DNA of 5,273 nucleotides from Anaerolineales bacterium. Lineage in GTDB: Bacteria; Chloroflexota; Anaerolineae; Anaerolineales; VGOW01. The DNA is taken from NCBI GenBank assembly GCA_919901875.1, contig CAKKQG010000340.1, positions 1-5,273 of the forward strand, written 5' to 3'. A model generated the notes under the pieces. It made no database searches, was not told where the DNA came from, and saw nothing but the letters and a program-made list of their open reading frames with translations. Numbering within the stretch: position 1 is the first letter of the stretch; each line of letters begins with the position of its first letter. A program made the translations under genes and the position numbers. Shown piece by piece: positions 1-5,273 of this stretch.

Positions 1-120
1 TTACATCTATACCCGAACCCACTTTAACTTTTACATCTACACCCGAACCCACTTTAACTTTTACATCTATACCCGAACCCACTTTAACTTTTACATCTAC
101 ACCCGAACCCACTTTGACTT
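1..120 (+). repeat. Four 30-bp in-frame tandem repeats with 60-bp higher-order period
   Basis: Units lie at 1-30, 31-60, 61-90 and 91-120 and are nearly identical. Base 10 of the unit alternates t, c, t, c, switching one codon between ATA (Ile) and ACA (Thr). The only other difference is A to G at 116. Units 1 and 3 are identical, and units 2 and 4 differ at one base, so the array looks like a duplicated 60-bp pair. The unit length is a multiple of three, so copy-number change would keep the frame. The array may continue upstream of the window. Confidence 0.95.
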
Positions 121-644
121 CTACGCGCACACTTACACACACTTCCACGCCCACATCCACGCCCACACTCACATCCACATTCACACTCACACCTACGCTC
201 ACACGTACGCCCACATTCACACGCACACGCACGCTTACGCCCACGATCACTTTTACGCCCGACAAGGTTGCGCCTGAATTATTTATCTCAAGCAACCCAG
301 ATGGCGATGTCCGTTATGGTGGTCCGTCGTGCGGATCACAAGAGATCGTGTTCAAAATTTTCGCATTTGATAGTTCGGGCGCGGTACCGACGGTAGAATT
401 TTTCTACAAGTATCGGCCAACGAGCGGGAAAGCGACAACGGAAGTTCCAGCAAAGGTGAAAGAGTTAGGCAAGACGTTTAGCCTAGATTCGTATGAAGTG
501 ACGATCTTGCTTGACAGTAAAACTAACACGGCGTTGAACTACGGGGACGGCACACTTGAGTATCGCGTGACTGCCAAAGACAAGTCTGGTAATGTGAAAG
601 AGATCGTCAGGACGATCTTTTTAGATTATGGGTGTGTGAATTAA
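1..644 (+). CDS. Surface/secreted protein, Thr-rich linker plus C-terminal Ig-like domain (5' partial)
   Basis: The frame is open from the first full codon at position 3, so the gene begins upstream of the window; the TTG at 114 lies inside the repeats and is not a convincing start. Of 213 visible residues, about 1-40 are four copies of a decapeptide of the form TS(I/T)PEPTLTF. Residues 41-86 continue with Thr at every second position, alternating with Pro, Ser, Leu, Phe and Arg. Residues 87-213 look like one beta-sandwich domain of the Ig-like or bacterial surface type, beginning DKVAPELFISSNP and ending in an alternating strand with YRVTAKDKSGN. Its only two cysteines, C110 and C211, sit near the two ends and could form a disulfide outside the cell. 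Thr/Pro linkers of this kind are common stalks in Chloroflexota exported proteins. Any signal peptide or catalytic domain would lie upstream and cannot be seen. The Ig-like call rests on pattern only; function is unknown. Confidence 0.75.
   Translation, partial: TSIPEPTLTFTSTPEPTLTFTSIPEPTLTFTSTPEPTLTSTRTLTHTSTPTSTPTLTSTFTLTPTLTRTPTFTRTRTLTPTITFTPDKVAPELFISSNPDGDVRYGGPSCGSQEIVFKIFAFDSSGAVPTVEFFYKYRPTSGKATTEVPAKVKELGKTFSLDSYEVTILLDSKTNTALNYGDGTLEYRVTAKDKSGNVKEIVRTIFLDYGCVN
121..257 (+). repeat. Degenerate Thr-X dipeptide coding repeat (hexamer period)
   Basis: After the 30-bp units the DNA keeps a 6-bp rhythm of an ACN codon followed by a variable codon (CCC, TCC, CTC, TTC, CGC and similar). 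This gives Thr at every odd residue from about 41 to 85. The coding strand is very poor in G and rich in C and A here. This looks like an older, diverged version of the same linker as the perfect 30-bp units before it. Confidence 0.85.
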
Positions 645-665
645 TTTGACAATAGCACGTTGCTC

Positions 666-671
666 AAGGTG
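666..671 (+). promoter_or_regulatory. Shine-Dalgarno-like AAGGTG deciding the ATG at 678
   Basis: AAGGTG lies six bases before the ATG at 678. An in-frame TTG at 660 would add six residues but has no such site at the right distance, so 678 is preferred. Confidence 0.5.
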
Positions 672-677
672 CTTAAT

Positions 678-1769
678 ATGAATAGCCGTCTCATCACCTA
701 TACCGTCCTTGTGGGTCTTACGCCACTCATCCCGATCCCTATTCTTGATGATCTGGTTAAGTCATTCTTCTATCGCTCTCTGATCAGATCGCTCGCTTCG
801 GCGCATCAGATTTCATTGAGCGAGCCCGAAGTGACTGCGCTGGCGGAAGAGCCAAGAGGCGGGTGTGTGATGGGTTGCTTATCGTGGGTGATCAAAACAT
901 TGCTCTTTGATTATTTATTGAAACGGGTGATCCGCAAAGTGTTGTTCTTTTTAGAATGGCAGCGAGCGATTGATCTGGTGACGCACACTTATTACGCCGG
1001 GTATTTGCTAGAGTATGCGTTTCAAGAGAAGTGGTATACACCCGGTGACGTTAGCCGAGCCGCCCAACTCCGTGAAGCGATTGAGGACTCATGCGCTGGC
1101 GCGAACACTCGTCTGGTTAAAGGTATCGTGCAGGGAAGTTTTGTGCAAAGCCGCCAGATCATCTTGGCGGCGGCGCAACAAGTATCCGATAGTCTTAAAG
1201 ATATTGCTTTCCGTCGCAGCCGTCTCTGGTTGCGCCGCACTCTGGTGACACGGTTACGATCACGTGCGCCGCGATTGGCACGATGGCTTCAAAGCCGATT
1301 GCGCCCAACCGAATCTGAAAGCGCGCAAATGGCGCAGACCGAAAAGATGGTTGAGCAAACATTGGAGGGCGAATCGGAGCGCGTCGGTTCAATGCTGGGT
1401 GACGTCGTTTCCTATTTGCAAGAGGGAATTGCCGCTGTGCCGAAAGAGCATTTTGAAGTTTTGCAAACCCGCTTGCAAAAATTGCTGGAGACTCCTCAAA
1501 CTCAAGCTGTTGCTTCGCCCCGTTTTAAATTCGTCGCATTGATCGTGAGCGCTCTCGCCTCTTGCATCCTCCTCTCTGCTTTGATAGGTCTATGCGCCGG
1601 ACTGCCCTACTTGATTTACGCCCAATACGCGCTGCCGGTGGAGCAAACTAACACCAATTGGGTCAGCCCATTTCTTTTAGCATGTTGTTTAGGTTGCCCC
1701 TCTATCAGCCTGTTTGGTTTGGTGTGGTGGGGAGGGTATCAGATCGCCGATCGGGTGAGGAAGCGATAA
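678..1769 (+). CDS. Hypothetical membrane protein with N- and C-terminal hydrophobic segments
   Basis: The predicted protein has 363 residues from the ATG at 678, which has an AAGGTG ribosome site upstream; a TTG at 660 is the alternative. I do not recognise the family. Residues 5-23 are hydrophobic and end in a Pro-rich turn (PLIPIPILDD). Residues 62-92 form a second apolar stretch with GGC and GC cysteine pairs. The middle is soluble-looking and helical, and residues 178-210 are very rich in Arg (FRRSRLWLRR, RLRSRAPRLARWLQSRLR), which suggests contact with phospholipid or nucleic acid. Residues 222-272 are charged and could be a coiled coil. Two strong membrane segments follow at about 284-318 and 328-350, the second containing CCLGC, and a basic tail RKR ends the protein. 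By the positive-inside rule the Arg-rich part should be cytoplasmic. The gene starts 33 bp after the surface-protein gene on the same strand, so co-transcription is possible, but nothing shows a shared role. Confidence 0.7.
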   Translation: MNSRLITYTVLVGLTPLIPIPILDDLVKSFFYRSLIRSLASAHQISLSEPEVTALAEEPRGGCVMGCLSWVIKTLLFDYLLKRVIRKVLFFLEWQRAIDLVTHTYYAGYLLEYAFQEKWYTPGDVSRAAQLREAIEDSCAGANTRLVKGIVQGSFVQSRQIILAAAQQVSDSLKDIAFRRSRLWLRRTLVTRLRSRAPRLARWLQSRLRPTESESAQMAQTEKMVEQTLEGESERVGSMLGDVVSYLQEGIAAVPKEHFEVLQTRLQKLLETPQTQAVASPRFKFVALIVSALASCILLSALIGLCAGLPYLIYAQYALPVEQTNTNWVSPFLLACCLGCPSISLFGLVWWGGYQIADRVRKR

Positions 1770-1779
1770 CAGCGATTTT

Positions 1780-1814
1780 TTCATCCTTCATAATTCATAA
1801 TTCTTCCTTTGTCT
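1780..1814 (+). repeat. Short 7-bp periodic repeat between convergent genes
   Basis: In the gap between the two convergent stop codons, four successive 7-mers start with TTC: TTCATCC, TTCATAA, TTCATAA, TTCTTCC. A weaker fifth, TTTGTCT, reaches the last base of the murA stop codon. The phase and the leading TTC match the heptads in front of gyrB at 4283-4317. I see no clear hairpin-plus-T-run terminator here. Confidence 0.6.
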
Positions 1815-3094
1815 CACGCCGTCACTCGTTCGATCTTCGCCCCCAGCATTTTTAACTTCTCGTCAATCTTTTCATAACCGCGTTCGATCTGTTCGATGTT
1901 GCGGATGTACGACGTGCCTTCGGCGCACAGCGCGGCAAGCAGTAGACTCATGCCGGCGCGGATGTCCGGACTCTCGAGCCGCTCGCCCTGCAGCTTGCTG
2001 GGACCTTGAATCAAACAGCGATACGGATCGCATAAAATGATTCTGGCGCCCATGCCCGCTAACTTGTCGGTGAAGTACATGCGCCCCGAATACATCCAAT
2101 CGTGGAACAACACCGAGCCGGTTGTTTGCGTGGCAACGGTGATGGCGATGCTCGTTAGATCCGTCGGAAAAGCTGGCCAGATATTGGTTTTAATTTCGGG
2201 GATGGCGCCGCCGTAATCGGCGGATACGGTGAGAGGTTGATCGGCCGGGACGAGAATATCGTTGCCTTCGGTTGTCCATTGCACGCCGAGACGGTTGAAC
2301 ACTTGGCGCGTCATGTCGAGATATTCCGCGCCGGCATCCTTGATTCGAATCGCGCCCCGGGTCACTGCCGCCGCGCCGATGAAGCTGACCACTTCCATAT
2401 AATCCGCGCCGATGGTGAACTCGCCGCCGTTTAATTTTTCTACGCCTTCAATCGCCAGCGTATTCGATCCGATGCCGTTGATGCGCGCCCCGAGCTGGTT
2501 GAGGAAGTGACACAGTTCTTGCACATGCGGCTCAGAGGCGGCGTTGTGAATGTGGGTCGTGCCTTTGGCGAGTGCCGCCGCCATGATGGCGTTCTCGGTG
2601 GCGGTGACACTGGCTTCGTCCATCAAAATTTTTCCGCCGTGCAAGCGCGCCGCTTTGAGCTGCATCCACGAATTGAATTTAACTTCCACGCCCAGCTCTT
2701 TGAGAGCGATCAAATGCGAATCAATGCGCCGCCGCCCGATCACGTCGCCGCCGGGTAGAGGCAGTTCTACGTGTCCGCGCCGCGCCAGAAGAGGGGCGGC
2801 AAGCAGTAACGAGGCGCGGATGATTCGGCATATCGCCGGATCGGGTTCGGTCTTATTCAAATTCTTCGCTTCAATGCGCCAAGTGTGGGCGTCTATCTCG
2901 GTGACACTCGCGCCCACGTCTTCAATGAGTTGGCGCATGGTGAGCACGTCGCGGATGAGAGGGATGTTATGCAGAATGACAGGCTGATCGGTTAATAAAC
3001 TCGCCGCGAGAAGCGGCAGCGCAGAATTTTTATTTCCGGCGGGGCGCACCGTGCCTGTGAGTGGCACACCGCCTTCAATTATGAATTGTTCCAA
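1814..3094 (-). CDS. murA: UDP-N-acetylglucosamine 1-carboxyvinyltransferase (MurA)
   Basis: MurA transfers the enolpyruvyl group of phosphoenolpyruvate to UDP-GlcNAc in the cytoplasm, the first committed step of peptidoglycan synthesis. The 426-residue length is normal for the family (E. coli 419). It has the two-domain inside-out alpha/beta barrel pattern of EPSP synthase relatives. Recognisable sites are K22 and N23 in AGNKNSALP, the catalytic loop PGGDVIGRRRID at 114-125, D312 in FPTDLTS (E. coli D305), R379 in IRAGMSLLLA (E. coli R371) and R405 in IERGYEKID (E. coli R397). The loop residue equal to E. coli Cys115 is D117 here (codon GAC at 2744-2746). Asp at this place is known in Mycobacterium and Chlamydia MurA, where it keeps activity and prevents covalent inhibition by fosfomycin. 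The start is TTG at 3094: it lies five bases after GAGGTG and puts K22 at exactly the E. coli spacing. The gene is convergent with the hypothetical gene before it and divergent from the next, so it is probably transcribed alone. Confidence 0.97.
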   Translation of the reverse strand: MEQFIIEGGVPLTGTVRPAGNKNSALPLLAASLLTDQPVILHNIPLIRDVLTMRQLIEDVGASVTEIDAHTWRIEAKNLNKTEPDPAICRIIRASLLLAAPLLARRGHVELPLPGGDVIGRRRIDSHLIALKELGVEVKFNSWMQLKAARLHGGKILMDEASVTATENAIMAAALAKGTTHIHNAASEPHVQELCHFLNQLGARINGIGSNTLAIEGVEKLNGGEFTIGADYMEVVSFIGAAAVTRGAIRIKDAGAEYLDMTRQVFNRLGVQWTTEGNDILVPADQPLTVSADYGGAIPEIKTNIWPAFPTDLTSIAITVATQTTGSVLFHDWMYSGRMYFTDKLAGMGARIILCDPYRCLIQGPSKLQGERLESPDIRAGMSLLLAALCAEGTSYIRNIEQIERGYEKIDEKLKMLGAKIERVTA

Positions 3095-3099
3095 GTATT

Positions 3100-3105
3100 C
3101 ACCTC
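3100..3105 (-). promoter_or_regulatory. Shine-Dalgarno GAGGTG for the TTG start of murA
   Basis: Read on the minus strand, GAGGTG is followed by AATAC and then the TTG start codon at 3094. The good site and five-base spacing support TTG as the genuine start. No ATG start is available that would keep the conserved N-terminal MurA spacing. Confidence 0.7.
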
Positions 3106-3133
3106 AAGTAAAGTAGAAGGTAAACACGAAGAG

Positions 3134-3214
3134 CAGGTAAACAGGTAGTGCCGATGTCGTGTGCCTGCGTTTTTTACTTGTATACCTGTTTACCTGTGTA
3201 CCTGCTTACCTATC
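3134..3214. repeat. 8-bp periodic repeat with a 14-bp inverted repeat in the divergent intergenic region
   Basis: The right half contains consecutive 8-mers at 3175-3214: TACTTGTA, TACCTGTT, TACCTGTG, TACCTGCT, TACCTATC. The left half carries the complement: CAGGTAAACAGGTA at 3134-3147 pairs perfectly with TACCTGTTTACCTG at 3183-3196, leaving a 35-base loop. The element fills most of the 154-bp gap between murA and the divergent membrane gene, so any promoters for the two genes must lie in or beside it. It could be a dispersed intergenic repeat, an operator-like site or a transcript hairpin; the sequence alone does not decide. Confidence 0.7.
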
Positions 3215-3244
3215 TCACCTTCTTCCCCCAAGCCGCGCCGATTG

Positions 3245-3258
3245 TATCATGGTAGAAT
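3245..3258 (+). promoter_or_regulatory. Weak candidate -10 elements before the membrane-protein gene
   Basis: TATCAT at 3245-3250 and TAGAAT at 3253-3258 each resemble the TATAAT -10 box. I see no good TTGACA-like partner 16-18 bases upstream of either. If TAGAAT is the -10 box, transcription would start near 3265, making the ATG at 3249 too early and the ATG at 3270 nearly leaderless. This is a tentative call. Confidence 0.2.
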
Positions 3259-4253
3259 CATTTATCGTGATGTTGCAAACAAATTCGGAAATTAAACCAC
3301 CCGTCGGCGTGATCGAATCGCTCACGGGTGGTTTTGAGACTACTGCTTCGCAGTTGCCTGCGGTGTTCTTTCCGTTGGCGTTTGATCTGTTTTTGTGGCT
3401 GGGTCCGCGCCTGTCCATTAATCCGCTGATCCAACAGTTGATCGCTCTGGTGAACTCTGCGCCAGCGCAGGATGCGGCAAGCGATCAAAACCGTCGGGCA
3501 ATCGTAGAGATGTGGCGCATCATGGGGGAGAAGACGAACCTCTTCACCCTGTTCAGCACTTGGCCCGTGGGCGTGCCGAGCCTGATGGCAGCCGAATTGC
3601 CAACCCTGATCCCAAACGGCAAGCCGCTGATACTCTCTCTGGACAACGGGTTATTGATGTTCTTCTTCGTGCTCACATTCTCATTGATTGGGCTGTTGCT
3701 CGGGGCGATCTATTACAACGTGTTGGCGTCGCCACTGCGCGATCAACCTTTAACGTTGAATGACATGATCGTCCGCAGTATCATCAACTGGGCGAAGATC
3801 GTGGTCTTTGTGTTGCTCGTGATCTTGATGGGCGGAATCATCAGCCTGCCGTTTCTTTTGGTCATCGGTCTGCTGCAATTAATCAGCACTGGGTTGGCGG
3901 CGATAGGCGTTTCGATCTGGGGAGCGGTGGCGATGTGGTTGTGGATCTATATCGCCTTCACCCTGCATGGCATGGTGTTGCGAGATCGCTCTGTGTGGGG
4001 CGCGATGTGGGACAGTATGCGTATCGTGCAGTTCAATTTGTTTCCGGTGATGGGGTTGTATATACTCACCTTCGTTCTCAATTGGGGTCTCGGGTATTTG
4101 TGGTCGTTGCCCGCAGAAGATTCGTGGTTGACGCTCGCCGCGATTGGCGGTCACGCTTTTGTTTCTACCGCGCTCATCGCGGCGACGTTTGTGTTTTACA
4201 AAGACCGCTATCGCTGGTGGGTTGAAGTGAAAAGTCAGAAAGCTAAAAGATAG
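3249..4253 (+). CDS. Hypothetical multi-pass membrane protein
   Basis: The predicted protein has 334 residues from the ATG at 3249; the ATG at 3270 would give 327, and neither has a clear ribosome site. The same frame is open back to a GTG at 3159, but that extension is only a translation of the 8-bp repeats and is not credible. I do not recognise the family. Hydrophobic segments lie at about residues 36-53, 132-158, 182-208, 205-237 (partly merged with the previous one), 262-284 and 293-316, so five or six membrane passes are likely. A soluble part at about 60-125 is followed by the passes, and a charged loop RDRSVWGAMWDSMR at 245-258 precedes the last pair. The layout resembles integral membrane domains of unknown function, with no catalytic motif, transporter signature or nucleotide-binding site seen. 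The last residues (VEVKSQKAKR) are encoded inside the 7-bp repeat that leads into gyrB. The gene is followed after 67 bp by gyrB on the same strand. Confidence 0.75.
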   Translation: MVESFIVMLQTNSEIKPPVGVIESLTGGFETTASQLPAVFFPLAFDLFLWLGPRLSINPLIQQLIALVNSAPAQDAASDQNRRAIVEMWRIMGEKTNLFTLFSTWPVGVPSLMAAELPTLIPNGKPLILSLDNGLLMFFFVLTFSLIGLLLGAIYYNVLASPLRDQPLTLNDMIVRSIINWAKIVVFVLLVILMGGIISLPFLLVIGLLQLISTGLAAIGVSIWGAVAMWLWIYIAFTLHGMVLRDRSVWGAMWDSMRIVQFNLFPVMGLYILTFVLNWGLGYLWSLPAEDSWLTLAAIGGHAFVSTALIAATFVFYKDRYRWWVEVKSQKAKR

Positions 4254-4315
4254 ATGTTAGAGGTTGGAAGTTGGACGTTAGATTCCAACTTCCAATTTCC
4301 AATGTCCAACTTCCA
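4225..4315 (+). repeat. Thirteen-unit 7-bp periodic array joining a gene end to gyrB
   Basis: From 4225 the sequence divides into 13 heptads in constant phase. The first eight are purine-rich (AAGTGAA, AAGTCAG, AAAGCTA, AAAGATA, GATGTTA, GAGGTTG, GAAGTTG, GACGTTA). The last five end in TCCA (GATTCCA, ACTTCCA, ATTTCCA, ATGTCCA, ACTTCCA). The left heptads are roughly the reverse complement of the right ones, so the array has a dyad near 4281. It covers the last nine sense codons and the stop of the membrane gene, and stops five bases before the gyrB ATG. Confidence 0.75.
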
Positions 4316-4316
4316 A
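4264..4316 (+). other. Two mutually exclusive hairpins in the gyrB leader
   Basis: The arm TTGGAAGTTGGAC at 4264-4276 pairs perfectly over 13 bp with 4304-4316, leaving a 27-base loop. Alternatively, 4264-4275 pairs over 12 bp with 4284-4295, leaving an 8-base loop. The two structures share the left arm and cannot form together. The first reaches within four bases of the gyrB start codon; the second leaves 4296-4320 single-stranded. No T-run follows, so this is not a standard intrinsic terminator. A regulatory role is speculative. Confidence 0.5.
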
Positions 4317-4320
4317 ACAA

Positions 4321-5273
4321 ATGGCAGATAAAAACAATTACGGCGTCGAATCCATTCAAGCCCTCGAGGGCATTGAACACGTCCGCAAACGCCCCGGCAT
4401 GTATGTCGGCGGCACGGATATTAAAGCGTTACATCACCTTGTCTACGAAGTTGTGGACAACTCGATTGACGAAGCCCTTGCCGGATCGTGCGACACGATC
4501 AAAGTCACCATTCACCAAGATAATGCCGTCACCGTTGAAGATAACGGACGCGGCATCCCGGTCGGTCCTCACCCTTCCAAAAAAGATCCCAAAGGAAAAG
4601 CGATGGACACGCTCGACGTGGTGATGACGATCATCGGCGCGGGCGGCAAGTTCGGCGGCGGCGGCTACAAAGTGTCGGGCGGCTTGCACGGTGTCGGCGT
4701 CAGCGCGGTCAATGCCCTCTCCGAAGAATGTGAAGTGTGGGTACGCCGTGAAGGAAAAGAGTTTTATCAAAGCTATAAACGCGGCGTGGCGCAAGGGTTG
4801 GTAAAGGCGGCGGGTAAAGCGGACGGCACCGGCACCACCGTGAAATTTTTGCGCGACACCACGATCTTCAAAGAAGAAAACGAATACAAATTTGAAAATC
4901 TGGCGCAGCGATTCCGCGAGATGTCCTTCGTCACCAAAGGCGTGACGATTCAATTAACGGATGAACGCAGTGAGCGCGAGATCACCTTTCACTTTGAAGG
5001 CGGCATCCGTTCCTTCGTGCGCTATCTCAATCGCAGTAAAGCAGCGCTGCATCCCGTCATCTACGCCGAGAAGGAAGTGGACGGTGTGGGGATCGAAGTG
5101 GCGATTCAATACACGGATGCCTTCGCTGAATCACTTTTCTCGTTTGCCAATACGATCAACACCCCTGACGGCGGCACACACCTCACGGGGTTGCGGACAG
5201 CCCTCACCCGAACCTTAAACGACTACTCCCGTAAAGCGAGTCTGCTCAAAGAGTCCGATCCGAACTTCACCGG
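4321..5273 (+). CDS. gyrB: DNA gyrase subunit B, N-terminal part (3' partial)
   Basis: GyrB is the ATPase subunit of the A2B2 type II topoisomerase that puts negative supercoils into DNA. The frame runs from ATG at 4321 through 317 full codons and off the window end, covering the GHKL ATPase domain and most of the transducer domain. Visible motifs are [10 protein letters not shown] at 21-30, [10 protein letters not shown] at 43-52 with the catalytic base E43 and Mg-binding N47, D74 in VEDNGRGIP, the Gly-rich ATP lid [17 protein letters not shown] at 110-126, GTTVKFLRD at 171-179 and [10 protein letters not shown] at 278-287. The LHPVIY segment near 243 and overall agreement with E. coli GyrB favour GyrB, although ParE cannot be excluded without the C-terminus. 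Residues 85-98 carry a small Lys-rich insert after GPHP compared with E. coli, and the usual LHAGGKF reads IGAGGKF. The start fits the family length. There is no Shine-Dalgarno: the ATG follows the 7-bp repeat after only AACAA. Confidence 0.95.
   Translation, partial: MADKNNYGVESIQALEGIEHVRKRPGMYVGGTDIKALHHLVYEVVDNSIDEALAGSCDTIKVTIHQDNAVTVEDNGRGIPVGPHPSKKDPKGKAMDTLDVVMTIIGAGGKFGGGGYKVSGGLHGVGVSAVNALSEECEVWVRREGKEFYQSYKRGVAQGLVKAAGKADGTGTTVKFLRDTTIFKEENEYKFENLAQRFREMSFVTKGVTIQLTDERSEREITFHFEGGIRSFVRYLNRSKAALHPVIYAEKEVDGVGIEVAIQYTDAFAESLFSFANTINTPDGGTHLTGLRTALTRTLNDYSRKASLLKESDPNFT

Noticed and set aside
1..120. Possible G-quadruplex on the minus strand (GGGTTCGGG in each 30-bp unit)
   Set aside because: The GGG pairs are separated by about 21 bases between units, beyond the usual loop limit, and the repeat is fully explained as coding sequence.
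1..120. CRISPR-like array
   Set aside because: The units are adjacent with no unique spacers and encode an in-frame Thr/Pro peptide.
646..651. Perfect TTGACA -35 hexamer just after the surface-protein gene
   Set aside because: No -10-like hexamer lies 16-18 bases downstream; the nearest AT-rich run (TAATAT) is about 22 bases away and overlaps the next start codon.
1743..1781. Possible intrinsic terminator (ATCGC, later GCGAT followed by a T-run)
   Set aside because: The stem is only five bases with a loop of about 24 bases, so it is too weak to call.
2550..2987. 145-residue open frame antisense to murA
   Set aside because: It lies entirely within murA, whose motifs are clear. Its composition (many Arg, Ser and Ala, no domain) is that of an antisense shadow of a GC-rich gene.
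1788..3090. AATTCATAATT shared by the gap at about 1793 and the murA start (minus strand)
   Set aside because: It is a short AT-rich near-palindrome; in murA it simply encodes QFIIE, so the match is probably chance.
4225..4320. Replication origin or iterons next to gyrB
   Set aside because: No DnaA box (TTATCCACA-like) was seen, the 7-bp units are not of iteron length, and dnaA, dnaN and recF are absent from the window.
4429..4953. 174-residue open frame antisense to gyrB
   Set aside because: It is opposite the conserved ATPase motifs of gyrB, has a His/Phe-rich shadow composition and has no ribosome site that I can support.

Overview
The window is an ordinary-looking chromosomal segment with five protein-coding genes, two of them cut by the window edges. 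The best guess for the host is a member of the Chloroflexota, probably Anaerolineae, most likely from a metagenome. This rests on the long Thr/Pro surface linker typical of secreted proteins in that group, the short 7- and 8-bp periodic repeats between genes, and the mixed ATG/TTG starts. It is an inference from style, not from a marker-gene tree.

Layout. Positions 1-644 (+) hold the 3' part of a surface or secreted protein: four 30-bp tandem repeats, then a linker with Thr at nearly every second residue, then a C-terminal Ig-like beta domain. Positions 678-1769 (+) encode an unrecognised membrane protein with hydrophobic segments at both ends and a very basic middle. Convergent with it, 1814-3094 (-) is murA, the first committed enzyme of peptidoglycan synthesis, which carries Asp instead of Cys at the catalytic-loop position. 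Divergent from murA, 3249-4253 (+) encodes an unrecognised multi-pass membrane protein. After it, 4321 to the window end (+) is the N-terminal 317 residues of DNA gyrase subunit B.

The two recognised genes are housekeeping genes with separate jobs, cell-wall precursor synthesis and DNA supercoiling, and no common pathway links all five. The most unusual DNA lies between the genes. All three intergenic gaps longer than 40 bp contain a short-period repeat: 7-bp units after gene 2, 8-bp units with a 14-bp inverted repeat between murA and the membrane gene, and 7-bp units with alternative hairpins running from the last codons of the membrane gene to five bases before the gyrB ATG. No CRISPR array, tRNA, rRNA, insertion sequence or defence system is visible, and no stretch over 300 bases lacks a gene.
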